Positions 1-7,035 of a DNA stretch of 10,281 nucleotides are shown in pieces. Position 1 is the stretch's first letter, and each line of letters opens with the position of its first letter. The notes under the pieces were generated by a model, which made no database searches, was not told the origin of the DNA, and saw only the letters and a list, made by a program, of their open reading frames with translations. Source of the stretch: Sulfuritalea sp. (lineage in GTDB: Bacteria > Pseudomonadota > Gammaproteobacteria > Burkholderiales > Rhodocyclaceae); assembly GCA_021738105.1 (NCBI GenBank), contig JAIPCS010000121.1:1-10281 (forward strand). The letters are read 5' to 3'. The translations under genes were made by a program, and so were the position numbers.

Positions 1-564
1 GAACTGGTGCGCGCCAATCGCAGCAGCCAACACTGGGCCATCCGCCTGCAGCAGGAGCAGCGCACGCTGGTGCAGGCCATCGCCATCTGCGCCCTGCGCC
101 GCGACACCTGGAGCCGCGTTGAAGCCACCTGCCCCGAGGTGCCGCCCGCCGAGCAGTGCCCGCCGGCGCCCCCGCGCAAGCCCACCGGATTCCTGCAACG
201 CTACGAGTTTCGCATCGTGCGCGGCACGCCGTTTGCCGAGAATGCCGACAGCCTGAGCCATGTCTGGGTCTCGGACGTGCCGCCGCGCCCGCTCGATTTC
301 GCCTCGCTGACGGCGCTGTGCGACAGCTTCCTGCCGCGCATCTTTCTGCGCCGGCCCGAGTTCGTGCCGATCGGCACGGTCTCCATCAACATCTACTTTC
401 ATGCCGGCGAGGAAGCGCTGGTCCGTCACGGCGCCGCCCCCCTGCTGACCGTCGCCCAGGCCCAGGCATTCAGTGACGGTCACTTCGACCACCATGGCCA
501 CGTCTGGAGTACCGACGGCACACTGTTGGCGACGACGCAGCAACTGGTCTGGTACAAGGAATGA
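1..564 (+). CDS. Acyl-CoA thioesterase, TesB-like (thioesterase superfamily), 5' end outside window
   Basis: Partial gene whose reading frame is open at the left edge; the visible 187 codons end with TGA at 562-564. The family hydrolyses acyl-CoA to free acid and CoA in the cytoplasm using a double hotdog fold. The segment near the edge (SSQHWAIRLQQEQRTLVQAI) fits the strand of the first hotdog where family members carry a Gln-rich 'v.l.Q' pattern. The second half (RYEFRIVRGTPF, then SHVWVSDVPPRPLDFASL, then SINIYFHAGEEAL, then FSDGHFDHHGHVWSTDG and TTQQLVWYKE at the end) follows the C-terminal hotdog, where an Asp-containing helix and a closing 'D..G.L.a...Q' strand are typical. Family members are usually about 260-290 residues, so roughly 80-100 residues lie upstream. 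A GTG at 7 is in frame but falls inside the domain and is not the true start. The substrate cannot be told from sequence. The alcohol dehydrogenase and hydrolase downstream are compatible with fatty-acyl metabolism. Confidence 0.8.
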   Translation, partial: ELVRANRSSQHWAIRLQQEQRTLVQAIAICALRRDTWSRVEATCPEVPPAEQCPPAPPRKPTGFLQRYEFRIVRGTPFAENADSLSHVWVSDVPPRPLDFASLTALCDSFLPRIFLRRPEFVPIGTVSINIYFHAGEEALVRHGAAPLLTVAQAQAFSDGHFDHHGHVWSTDGTLLATTQQLVWYKE

Positions 565-581
565 AACTGAAAGCCAAAGCA

Positions 582-690
582 TTTGCCACAGAGGACACAG
601 AGGACACAGAGAAAAGGCAGCAGGAAATGTTTTCGTCTTGAGCTTTGGCGGTTTGCTCTTCTCTGTGATCTCCGTGTCCTCTGTGGCTAA
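582..690. repeat. Long imperfect inverted repeat (CCACAGAGGACACAG type) between thioesterase and dehydrogenase
   Basis: The left arm at 582-616 and the right arm at 656-690 are each 35 nt and complementary at 30 of 35 positions, with a 39-nt spacer (617-655). The left arm also contains the short direct repeat GAGGACACA. The outermost 14 bp (GCCACAGAGGACAC and its complement) pair perfectly. In RNA this would form a long hairpin directly downstream of the thioesterase stop and 41 nt before the dehydrogenase start. There is no T-run after it, so it is not a classical intrinsic terminator, though it could stabilise a 3' end or uncouple the two genes. Elements with this CACAGAG/GACACAGAG composition recur between genes in many proteobacterial and environmental genomes and often give spurious His-Arg-Gly repeat peptides when translated; that is from general knowledge. 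A MITE or REP-like origin is an inference. Confidence 0.75.
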
Positions 691-731
691 CAGATTTCCC
701 GAATTTCTATCAATCCGAAGGAGTATTTGTC

Positions 732-1838
732 ATGACCCAGCAAGCCCGTGCAGTCGTCTGTCGCGAAATCGGCAAACCCGTCGTCGTTGAAACCGTCAGC
801 GTCGATGCTCCGCAACACGGTGAGGTGATGATCAAGCTGGCCGCCTGCGGCGTCTGCCACAGCGATCTGTCGGCCACCAACGGCACCATCCCCTTCCCGC
901 CACCGGTTGTCCTCGGCCATGAGGGCGCCGGCGAGATCGTCGCCGTGGGCGAAGGCGTCAGCGGCTTCGCCATGGGCGATCACGTCGTCAGTTCCTTTGT
1001 CAGCATGTGCGGCAAGTGCCGCTACTGCCAGACCGGTCGCCCGCAGTTGTGCGACCAGGCCGCCAAGGCCGGCTATACCCTGCCCGACGGCACGACCCGC
1101 TTCAAGGATGCCGCCGGCAATCCATTGAACATCTTTTCCGGCTGCGGCGTCATGGCCGAATACGCGACCCTGCACGTCGACAACGTGGTCAAGATCGACG
1201 CTGCCGTGCCGCTCGACAAAGCCGCACTGATCGGCTGCGGAGTGATGACCGGCGTCGGCGCGGCGGTGAACACGGCAAAGGTGGAAGCTGGATCCGCCGC
1301 CGTGGTCTTCGGTTGTGGCGGGGTCGGCCTCAATGCCATTCAGGGTTGTGCGATTGCAGGGGCGCGCATCATCGTCGCCGTCGATACCTCGGATGCCAAG
1401 CTGGAAATGGCCAAACAATTCGGCGCCACGCATACCGTGAATGCGAGCAACGAAGAAAACATCGTCAAGGCCCTGAAAAAACTCACCGAAGGCGGCGCCG
1501 ACTATGCCTTCGAATGCGTCGGCCTCGGCACCATCGCCGCGCAAGCCTACGGTTGCCTGCGCAAGGGTGGTACGGCGGTGGTGGTGGGTGTGGCCGGCCC
1601 CAAGGACACGACGACGATCCGCACCTCCAGCCTTACCTTCGAGGAGAAGACGCTGAAGGGCAGCTACTTCGGTTCGGCACGTCCGCAGCAGGATTTTCCG
1701 CGCCTGATCGGCCTCTATCGCAGCGGCCGGCTCAAGCTCGACGAACTGATCACCCGCACCTACAGTATCGAAGAAGCACCGCAGGCCTTTGCCGATCTTG
1801 CCGAGGGGCGCAACGCACGCGGCGTGATACTGTTCTGA
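732..1838 (+). CDS. Zinc-dependent NAD(P)+ alcohol dehydrogenase (medium-chain dehydrogenase family, AdhC-like)
   Basis: A 368-residue cytoplasmic oxidoreductase interconverting an alcohol and an aldehyde or ketone with a nicotinamide cofactor. The GroES-like catalytic half has GVCHSD (catalytic zinc ligand Cys42), the GHEGAG signature (ligand His63) and Cys169 as the third ligand. The structural zinc lobe is complete, with Cys93, Cys96, Cys99 and Cys107. The Rossmann half has GCGGVG at 194-199, and an acidic residue ending strand 2 (Asp218 in AVDTS), which favours NAD+ over NADP+. The length is normal for the family. The ATG at 732 is supported by a strong Shine-Dalgarno (GAAGGAG, 717-723) 8 nt upstream. 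The hydrolase follows after 28 nt and probably shares the transcript. Sequence resembles the class III/AdhC branch rather than threonine or sorbitol dehydrogenases. The real substrate (aliphatic, aromatic or terpenoid alcohol) cannot be assigned. A long ORF on the opposite strand across this gene is a codon-bias shadow. Confidence 0.93.
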   Translation: MTQQARAVVCREIGKPVVVETVSVDAPQHGEVMIKLAACGVCHSDLSATNGTIPFPPPVVLGHEGAGEIVAVGEGVSGFAMGDHVVSSFVSMCGKCRYCQTGRPQLCDQAAKAGYTLPDGTTRFKDAAGNPLNIFSGCGVMAEYATLHVDNVVKIDAAVPLDKAALIGCGVMTGVGAAVNTAKVEAGSAAVVFGCGGVGLNAIQGCAIAGARIIVAVDTSDAKLEMAKQFGATHTVNASNEENIVKALKKLTEGGADYAFECVGLGTIAAQAYGCLRKGGTAVVVGVAGPKDTTTIRTSSLTFEEKTLKGSYFGSARPQQDFPRLIGLYRSGRLKLDELITRTYSIEEAPQAFADLAEGRNARGVILF

Positions 1839-1866
1839 GCTCATTGATCCGACCCGAAAGCCCGCC

Positions 1867-2664
1867 TTGAAATCCAGAAAACTCCACACGCTTCACCGCC
1901 CGGCAAAAAAACAGAATGGCCATCCGCCACTGGTGTTCGTGCATGGCGGTTATGTTCATGGCGGCTGCTGGGACCTGAACTTTCTGCCGCACTTCAGCAC
2001 GCTGGGCTACAACTGCCACGCCATCGATTTGTCCGGCCATGGAAAAAGCGAAGGGCGCGACGATCTGGACAGTTTTGATATCGATCATTACGCCGCGGAT
2101 GTCGGGCAACTGGTCGCCGAGTTGCCTGCGCCTCCGGTTCTGATCGGGCATTCGATGGGCGCACTGGTGGTGCAGCGCTATCTTGAAAAGAACCAGGCGG
2201 CGGCGGTGATCATGATGTCGCCGGTGCCGCCCACCGGGCTTTCGGGCTGCAGCGTCCAGCTCGCACTGAAGCAGCCGGATTTTCTCAGGGAGGCGGCCTA
2301 CGCCGTGCGCGGAAAGTTCACCGCCAACACCGAGCGGGTCATGCGCGAAGTGTATTTCTCACCCGATACGACCCGCGAGCAGTTCGAAGCATTCAAACCG
2401 CTGCTGCAGCCGGAATCCGACGGCGCGGTGACGGAAATGATGGCGCTGGCATGGCGCAATCCCTTGCGCCGCGCGAAGATTCCGGCGCTGGTCATGGGCG
2501 GCGAACTCGACGCCCTGTTTCCGTCGAATCAGCTGTTCTTCACCGCCTCGGGCTGGAACGCGGAAACCTGCGTGATTCCAGGCGGCGGGCACATGCTGAT
2601 GATGGAGCCGCAATGGACGACTGCCGCAGAGAAGATCGACAACTGGCTGGGACGCAAGCTTTAG
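1867..2664 (+). CDS. Alpha/beta-fold hydrolase (esterase/lipase-like), TTG start
   Basis: A 265-residue protein with a full alpha/beta hydrolase layout and no signal peptide, so probably cytoplasmic. Seen directly: the first core strand LVFVHGG with the oxyanion-hole HGG at 26-28, DLSGHGKSEG at 54-63, nucleophile elbow GHSMG at 94-98 (Ser96), acid candidate Asp215 in GGELDALFP, and catalytic His242 in GGGHMLMME. The helical lid lies at about 120-195. The triad implies ester, lactone or thioester hydrolysis; the substrate is unknown. The most upstream usable start is TTG at 1867. There is no strong Shine-Dalgarno (only GAAAG at 1855-1859), and no in-frame ATG occurs before the first core strand, so the TTG is likely but not certain. 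It starts 28 nt after the dehydrogenase, suggesting one operon. Its TAG stop overlaps the stop of the convergent CHAT gene by 4 bp. Confidence 0.9.
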   Translation: MKSRKLHTLHRPAKKQNGHPPLVFVHGGYVHGGCWDLNFLPHFSTLGYNCHAIDLSGHGKSEGRDDLDSFDIDHYAADVGQLVAELPAPPVLIGHSMGALVVQRYLEKNQAAAVIMMSPVPPTGLSGCSVQLALKQPDFLREAAYAVRGKFTANTERVMREVYFSPDTTREQFEAFKPLLQPESDGAVTEMMALAWRNPLRRAKIPALVMGGELDALFPSNQLFFTASGWNAETCVIPGGGHMLMMEPQWTTAAEKIDNWLGRKL

Positions 2665-5204
2665 CGTGATCCGCCAAGTTGAAAAGCACCATAGATACTC
2701 GGCGGGTGGCCGGCGAGTCTGAGGCGGTTGCGGGCATTCAACCAGGCGCGACCGAGATCGCCTTTGGCGGCTTCGCGATGAAACGCTTCCATGAACGCCA
2801 GCGTACCGTTGTCGTCGACCGGCCACAGGCTCGATAACACGGCCTGCGTGCCACCCAGATAAAGGCTGCGCGGTATTCCCAGAAAGTCGTCCCCTGCCTC
2901 GGCATGACCGACCCCGGTCTCGCATGCCGACAACACCACAACCCGGGCCGGCAGCGGCTTTTCGAACAGTCTTGCTGCTGTCAAAGGCGACGCTCCAGCC
3001 AGATAGATTGCCGATCTCAGCGGATTGACGCCAAAAAACTTGCCGTGCGTTGCCAGATGCAACACGTCGACCCCGTTTCCAACGGCTGCCCGCAATCCGC
3101 TTTCCGTCGCCGCAGCACCCATGATGGCCTGAGTGCCATACAGGCCGGCAACACGCTCCGCCTCGATCCGGGCACCGGGCAATTGTGTGGCCTTGCCGCG
3201 AAAATCCGGATCCCCGATGACCACTGCGCTTTTTGGTTTGGTGAAGCCTCCGTCACTCACTCGCCCCGGCCAGGATCCGGTGGGTACCACCACGACCGGA
3301 ACCTCTGCCGCGGTGATGCCCCAGGGTACTGAATGAATGATGCCGCTGGGAACGATCAGGACAGCGCCATACCCATGCCAGGAGGCGACGTCGAAGACCT
3401 GCGACAGCTTCCTGCCTATTCCTGTCTGCGTTTTTGCGTCTTCGGCAGCCAGCGCTGCGGCAAACGCCGACATGTCCTTGCCAAGCTGCGCCGCTGACAG
3501 GGGAAAGCCCTTCAGCCATGCCTTGCTGCGACTGATCATCAGCGCGCGCACTTCGTCTTCGGCACGGGCTGGGAGAAAGTAGATCAGTAATTCGTCTGCC
3601 TTCAACGCACTGCGTATCTGCTCCAGACTGGCGGTCCCGAGCCCCCGGGTTTCCGCCAGAGCCGGATCGCGCAGGCGCAGGCGTTCGACCGCGGCGGCGC
3701 GCTCTCGCACCAGTGGATCGAGTTTGGCCGCAAGAATGCCCATTGCCCGGGTTTGGCCGGTCGCAGCGGCATGGACTGTGGCGGACCCGCCACCGATCCC
3801 GCTTTCGATTGCGGAGACCATGATCCTTGCCTTGTCGTCGATGGCGCGGATCGCCTCGACATCCGGATCGCCGGAAGCGATGTTGACGGTGGCCAGCATA
3901 TCGACGAACGCGCGTGCCCGCCCCCGCTCCATATCCTGATAGAGCTGGGCCGGATCATTGCGATCGAAATCGAGTTGCGCGAGACGATAGGTGATGTCGT
4001 CCTTGCCGACGCCGAAGCGCCGTTTCTCGCGATCCGACCCGATCAGGCCGGTGATGCGATCGACCGCGCCCTGAGCGCTGCGCAGCGAGCTTTCCGCTTC
4101 AGCCTTGCGGCCGGCGCCGAGCAAGGCCTCGCCGGCCAGTGCCTCAATACGCCAGACGAAGTCAACCAGACCGGATTGTTCGGCCTGCCCGGCGGCGACG
4201 CGCGCGACCTTGCCGGCCTCTTCGACACGACCCGCCCGCAACAAGCCCATCGCCCTGAGCGCGGAAACATGTACCGGGCCATGCGCGTAGTTGATTGCCG
4301 AAAAGTACGACAGGGCGGCGGCAAAAAACGGCTCTGCGACCCGATCCGCACTCCCGCTTGCCAAAAGGGATGCACCGAGAAAGGCCAGATTGACGGCGCG
4401 CCCCATGTAGAACTCCAGTGTGAGGCGCCCCATCGCCGAGCCGTACAGCGGATGATTCGACACGTGGAACATATCGGCCATGTGGCGTTCAGTTTCTTCC
4501 GCCCAGGCCAATGCAAGCTCATGCCTGCCGGTGAAGGTGTATACGAATGACATTCCGAGCAGCGCGCGCGTACGCGCCTCGGCGGTAACCGCCAGGTCCA
4601 TCAGGTTGGAAGGCGGACCCGAATAACTGGTGGGAAAGGTCCAGCCGTTCAGTGCCTTGAGCACCGTTTGGTAGTCGGCTATCGCCCGGTCATATTCACC
4701 CAGACGGGCTCGCGCGTCGCCGCGCAAGGCACGCGCAACGAGGTCGCTGCCACGCAGGACAATCTCCCGGCTACGAACGAGTTCCGACTCGGTTTCAGCT
4801 TCAGCGACACGTCCTGCCAGGTTGAGCAAATGTGTGCGATGGGCGGCCAGGTACCAGGACATCATGGGATCTGTTGTCGATCCTTCGGCGGCCAAGGTTT
4901 GGCTTATCGCCTCGTCGAGACGCCCCTGAGCCTGAAGCAGGGAAACCTGTTCCAGCTCCGGCGTCAGAACAATGCCGTAGATCGTGCGCTCGCCGGCACG
5001 CAGCGGCGCTTCCCTGAAATCCGCCGCCAGCGGCGGCGGTGGCGACAGCGGCTTTCTTTCGAGATGAGGTTTCGCCGTCGTCTCCGGCTCCGCCAGAACC
5101 TTGACCACCGGTACTGTCACCGGTGCAGCGCACGCACTCAGAGCGCTGCCCAGTACCACCAGTATCAGTTGCCTGCACTTGCCGCCAACGCTTCCTGACC
5201 ACAT
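2661..5204 (-). CDS. Lipoprotein with TPR-like helices and C-terminal CHAT caspase-like protease domain
   Basis: An 847-residue predicted lipoprotein. The N-terminus has a basic start, a hydrophobic stretch (LILVVLGSA) and a lipobox LSAC with Cys25; the +2 residue is Ala, which predicts outer-membrane sorting. A Pro-rich spacer at about 27-65 follows. Residues about 80-430 are helical and TPR-like (for example EYDRAIADYQTVLKAL at 170-185, GRVEEAGKVARVAA at 325-338 and GRKAEAESSLRSAQGA at 365-380). Residues about 530-847 form the CHAT domain, a relative of caspases and separases. The catalytic dyad is present: His720 in LHLATHG and Cys761 in LSACETG, and the conserved tail SLWPVDDNGT is at 792-801. 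TPR-CHAT proteins usually sense a partner through the TPR part and cleave a protein substrate; neither is visible here. The ATG at 5204 has GGAGA 7 nt upstream. The gene is monocistronic in view, divergent from the DUF2461 gene. No CRISPR or gasdermin gene is nearby. Confidence 0.92.
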   Translation of the reverse strand: MWSGSVGGKCRQLILVVLGSALSACAAPVTVPVVKVLAEPETTAKPHLERKPLSPPPPLAADFREAPLRAGERTIYGIVLTPELEQVSLLQAQGRLDEAISQTLAAEGSTTDPMMSWYLAAHRTHLLNLAGRVAEAETESELVRSREIVLRGSDLVARALRGDARARLGEYDRAIADYQTVLKALNGWTFPTSYSGPPSNLMDLAVTAEARTRALLGMSFVYTFTGRHELALAWAEETERHMADMFHVSNHPLYGSAMGRLTLEFYMGRAVNLAFLGASLLASGSADRVAEPFFAAALSYFSAINYAHGPVHVSALRAMGLLRAGRVEEAGKVARVAAGQAEQSGLVDFVWRIEALAGEALLGAGRKAEAESSLRSAQGAVDRITGLIGSDREKRRFGVGKDDITYRLAQLDFDRNDPAQLYQDMERGRARAFVDMLATVNIASGDPDVEAIRAIDDKARIMVSAIESGIGGGSATVHAAATGQTRAMGILAAKLDPLVRERAAAVERLRLRDPALAETRGLGTASLEQIRSALKADELLIYFLPARAEDEVRALMISRSKAWLKGFPLSAAQLGKDMSAFAAALAAEDAKTQTGIGRKLSQVFDVASWHGYGAVLIVPSGIIHSVPWGITAAEVPVVVVPTGSWPGRVSDGGFTKPKSAVVIGDPDFRGKATQLPGARIEAERVAGLYGTQAIMGAAATESGLRAAVGNGVDVLHLATHGKFFGVNPLRSAIYLAGASPLTAARLFEKPLPARVVVLSACETGVGHAEAGDDFLGIPRSLYLGGTQAVLSSLWPVDDNGTLAFMEAFHREAAKGDLGRAWLNARNRLRLAGHPPSIYGAFQLGGSR

Positions 5205-5373
5205 GGTCTTCTCTCCCCAAAGAATTGGGACAAGTGTAACCCTGTCAGTCCGGCAAATGGGAACGGGATAGAGCGTACGACGACGGCATGGATCGTCAAT
5301 CGGAAAATCTGAAAACCTGTGTCGAGAATGCTTGAATTTTCTGCCGTCAATCTACGTGACGTTGAGTGTCGAC

Positions 5374-5421
5374 GCTTGCTCGCTGGTGAATTGGCAAGCA
5401 AAATGGGCCATCGCCGATGGC
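5374..5421 (+). other. Two candidate hairpins in the leader of the DUF2461 gene
   Basis: GCTTGC at 5374-5379 pairs with GCAAGC at 5394-5399 across a 14-nt loop. GCCATC at 5407-5412 pairs perfectly with GATGGC at 5416-5421 around a 3-nt loop. Both lie in the 255-bp divergent gap between the CHAT and DUF2461 genes, 39 nt or more before the DUF2461 start. Short stems like these arise by chance in GC-rich DNA, so a regulatory role is only a possibility. I could not find a convincing -35/-10 pair on either strand in this gap. Confidence 0.3.
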
Positions 5422-5447
5422 ACTGTTGGCTGTTTTGGTCTTTGTTC

Positions 5448-5452
5448 GAGGA
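5448..5452 (+). promoter_or_regulatory. Shine-Dalgarno fixing the DUF2461 start at 5460
   Basis: GAGGA lies 7 nt before the ATG at 5460. It decides this start over an in-frame ATG at 5319, whose extra 47 codons do not resemble the family. Confidence 0.7.
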
Positions 5453-5459
5453 ACCCGCC

Positions 5460-6134
5460 ATGTTCAGCACATCCACCTTCAAATTTCTTGATGAACTTGC
5501 CCGAAACAACGAACGGGCCTGGTTCGAACAGAACAAGCCGCGTTACGAAACGCTGGTGAGAGAGCCGGCATTGGAGTTCATCGATGCCATGGCGCCGGCA
5601 CTGGCGAAGTTCGCGCCGCATTTTCGAGCCGAGCCGCGCAAGATGGGCGGCTCGCTGATGCGGGTATTTCGCGATACGCGCTTTTCACGCGACAAGACGC
5701 CGTACAAAACCAATATCGGCATCCAGTTCCGGCACGAGTTGGGCAAGGATGTGCATGCGCCCGGCTTTTACGTGCATATCGCCAACGACGGCTGTTTTTT
5801 CGGTGCCGGCTGCTGGCACCCGGACAGCGATGCGCTGGGGCGGATACGGGATCTGATCGCGGCCAAACCCGACCAGTGGCAGTCACTTTTCAAGGATCGC
5901 AAGTTTGTCACGCACTGGGCACTGGCAGGCGACAGCCTGACGCGTCCACCGCGTGGCTATGCGGCCGATCATCCGGCGATCGAAGACCTGAAACGCAAGG
6001 ACTTTATCGGCCTCGCCGACCTGGCCGACGATAAAGTGACCGGCCCCGGCCTGATCAAACTGGCTGCCAGCCGTTTCGCCACCGCGGCACCCTTCATGAA
6101 ATTTCTCTGTGAGGCGCAGAACGTTCAGTACTGA
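5460..6134 (+). CDS. DUF2461 domain-containing protein (TIGR02453 family)
   Basis: A 224-residue protein whose whole length matches the DUF2461 family. Seen directly: the opening FKFLDELARNNERAWFEQNK at 7-26 and RYE at 28-30 (family pattern 'NN..WF..NK..YE'), the central RVFRDTRFSRDKTPYKTN at 68-85 (the most conserved block), GFYVHI followed by G.G.W.P at 102-121, and LKRKDF at 177-182. No signal peptide or membrane segment is present, so it is probably cytoplasmic. The family is widespread in bacteria and has no established biochemical function; I assign none. The length of about 220 residues is normal. The ATG at 5460 is chosen because the family starts here and GAGGA sits 7 nt upstream. 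The truC gene follows 57 nt downstream on the same strand and may share the transcript, although there is no obvious functional link. Confidence 0.93.
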   Translation: MFSTSTFKFLDELARNNERAWFEQNKPRYETLVREPALEFIDAMAPALAKFAPHFRAEPRKMGGSLMRVFRDTRFSRDKTPYKTNIGIQFRHELGKDVHAPGFYVHIANDGCFFGAGCWHPDSDALGRIRDLIAAKPDQWQSLFKDRKFVTHWALAGDSLTRPPRGYAADHPAIEDLKRKDFIGLADLADDKVTGPGLIKLAASRFATAAPFMKFLCEAQNVQY

Positions 6135-6191
6135 GACCCGCAGCCGCTTAGCGGCCTGCACGTGTTATGCCGACTGCCCAAACCATCCGAC

Positions 6192-6956
6192 ATGCTGGAC
6201 ATCCTCTACCGCGACGATCATCTGATCGCGATCAACAAACCGTCCGGACTGCTGGTTCACCGCAGCAACATCGACCGCCACGAAACGCGCTTTGCAGTGC
6301 AGTTGCTGCGCGATCAAATCGGACAAAGAGTGTTCCCGCTGCATCGGCTCGACAAACCCACATCAGGTGTTCTGCTCTTCGCCCTCGATTCCGGAAGTGC
6401 GCGAACAGTGGGTCGGCAGTTCGAACGCGACGAGATACGCAAGCACTATCTGGCCATCGTACGAGGCTGGCCGCATGAATCCGGCGAAATCGATCATCCG
6501 CTAACGCGTCAGTTCGATGACTATGGAAGGCGTTTCAGTGCAGATAGTCCGGCGGAACCCCTGCCTGCCGTCACCGAATTCCGCCGCCTGGCCGTCACCG
6601 AACTGGATGAAGCCGTCGACCGATACGCAACATCACGCTACGCACTGATCGAACTGACACCCAAAACCGGCCGCCAGCACCAATTGCGCCGCCATCTGAA
6701 GCATATCGCGCACCCCGTGATTGGCGACGCCAACTGGGGTAAAGGCGTACATAACCGTTTCTTTCAACAGCGATTCGGCAGCCATCGCCTGCTGCTGGCA
6801 TGCACCCATTTACAACTGCTGCATCCGCAATCCGGCTTGGAACTCTCCATTTCAGCACCACTGGAGAACAGCTTCGCCCGCATCGTTCATGCGTTGGGCT
6901 GGGAGCTCCCACAGGAACACCCGGCTGACTTTCATGCAGTGATCCGGCACCTCTGA
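6192..6956 (+). CDS. truC: tRNA pseudouridine(65) synthase TruC
   Basis: A 254-residue RluA-family pseudouridine synthase. The best match from memory is E. coli TruC, which isomerises uridine 65 in some tRNAs. The N-terminus MLDILYRDDHLIAINKPSGL aligns with the E. coli start, and LVHRSNIDR, then RDQIG, then FPLHRLDKPTSGVLL match in order. The catalytic aspartate is Asp54 in HRLDKPTSG. Further conserved blocks are KHYLAIVRGW, PAVTEFRRLA, YALIELTPKTGRQHQLRRHL at about 157-176, and HPVIGD. There is no S4 domain at the N-terminus, as is usual for TruC. The ATG at 6192 is preferred over an in-frame GTG at 6162 because it matches the E. coli start, although neither has a good Shine-Dalgarno. A short palindrome (GCCGCTTAGCGGC, 6143-6155) lies just upstream. 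The protein probably acts on tRNA in the cytoplasm. Confidence 0.93.
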   Translation: MLDILYRDDHLIAINKPSGLLVHRSNIDRHETRFAVQLLRDQIGQRVFPLHRLDKPTSGVLLFALDSGSARTVGRQFERDEIRKHYLAIVRGWPHESGEIDHPLTRQFDDYGRRFSADSPAEPLPAVTEFRRLAVTELDEAVDRYATSRYALIELTPKTGRQHQLRRHLKHIAHPVIGDANWGKGVHNRFFQQRFGSHRLLLACTHLQLLHPQSGLELSISAPLENSFARIVHALGWELPQEHPADFHAVIRHL

Positions 6957-6969
6957 TGATGAAACGCGC

Positions 6970-7003
6970 GGAAGACGAATTGAAGGGGAAGACGAATTGA
7001 AGG
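6970..7003. repeat. Perfect 17-bp tandem duplication
   Basis: GGAAGACGAATTGAAGG occurs twice head to tail, at 6970-6986 and 6987-7003, without mismatch. It begins 13 bp after the truC stop and runs directly into the C-rich tract. The lack of divergence points to a recent slippage duplication or an insertion boundary. Confidence 0.9.
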
Positions 7004-7035
7004 CCCCCCACCCCCATCCCCGCCCCAGGGCGGGG
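7004..7035 (-). other. G-quadruplex motif on the minus strand, overlapping a GC hairpin
   Basis: On the plus strand are four cytosine runs of 6, 5, 4 and 4 at 7004-7009, 7011-7015, 7018-7021 and 7023-7026, separated by 1, 2 and 1 bases. The minus strand therefore carries four G-runs of at least four with 1-2 nt loops, a textbook high-stability quadruplex pattern. The last two C-runs also pair with GGGCGGGG at 7028-7035 (8-bp stem, 2-nt loop). No T-run follows on the plus strand, so it is not a standard intrinsic terminator. Any function is inferred. Confidence 0.7.

Noticed and set aside
473..790. Small ORF with His-Arg-Gly repeats (HRGHRGHRE) from the inverted-repeat region
   Set aside because: It is translation of the CCACAGAGGACACAG repeat plus overlapping gene sequence; a known type of spurious peptide.
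687..1889. 400-codon ORF on the minus strand covering the whole alcohol dehydrogenase gene
   Set aside because: Shadow of the GC-rich codon pattern of the dehydrogenase; its peptide resembles no family and the plus-strand gene has complete zinc and cofactor motifs.
3753..4550. 265-codon plus-strand ORF opposite the CHAT gene
   Set aside because: Antisense shadow of a TPR/CHAT gene with clear domains; no recognisable domain in this frame.
2661..5204. TPR-CHAT gene as part of a CRISPR-gasdermin or other defence system
   Set aside because: No repeat array, Cas gene or gasdermin-like gene is in the window, and the lipoprotein signal argues for an envelope role; CHAT alone is not enough.
5319..5459. 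Upstream in-frame extension of the DUF2461 gene to ATG 5319
   Set aside because: The extra 47 residues are not family-like, and a proper Shine-Dalgarno precedes ATG 5460, where the family normally begins.
5205..5459. Sigma-70 promoters in the divergent gap, for example TTGACG (minus strand)
   Set aside because: No -10 at proper spacing scored better than chance by eye.
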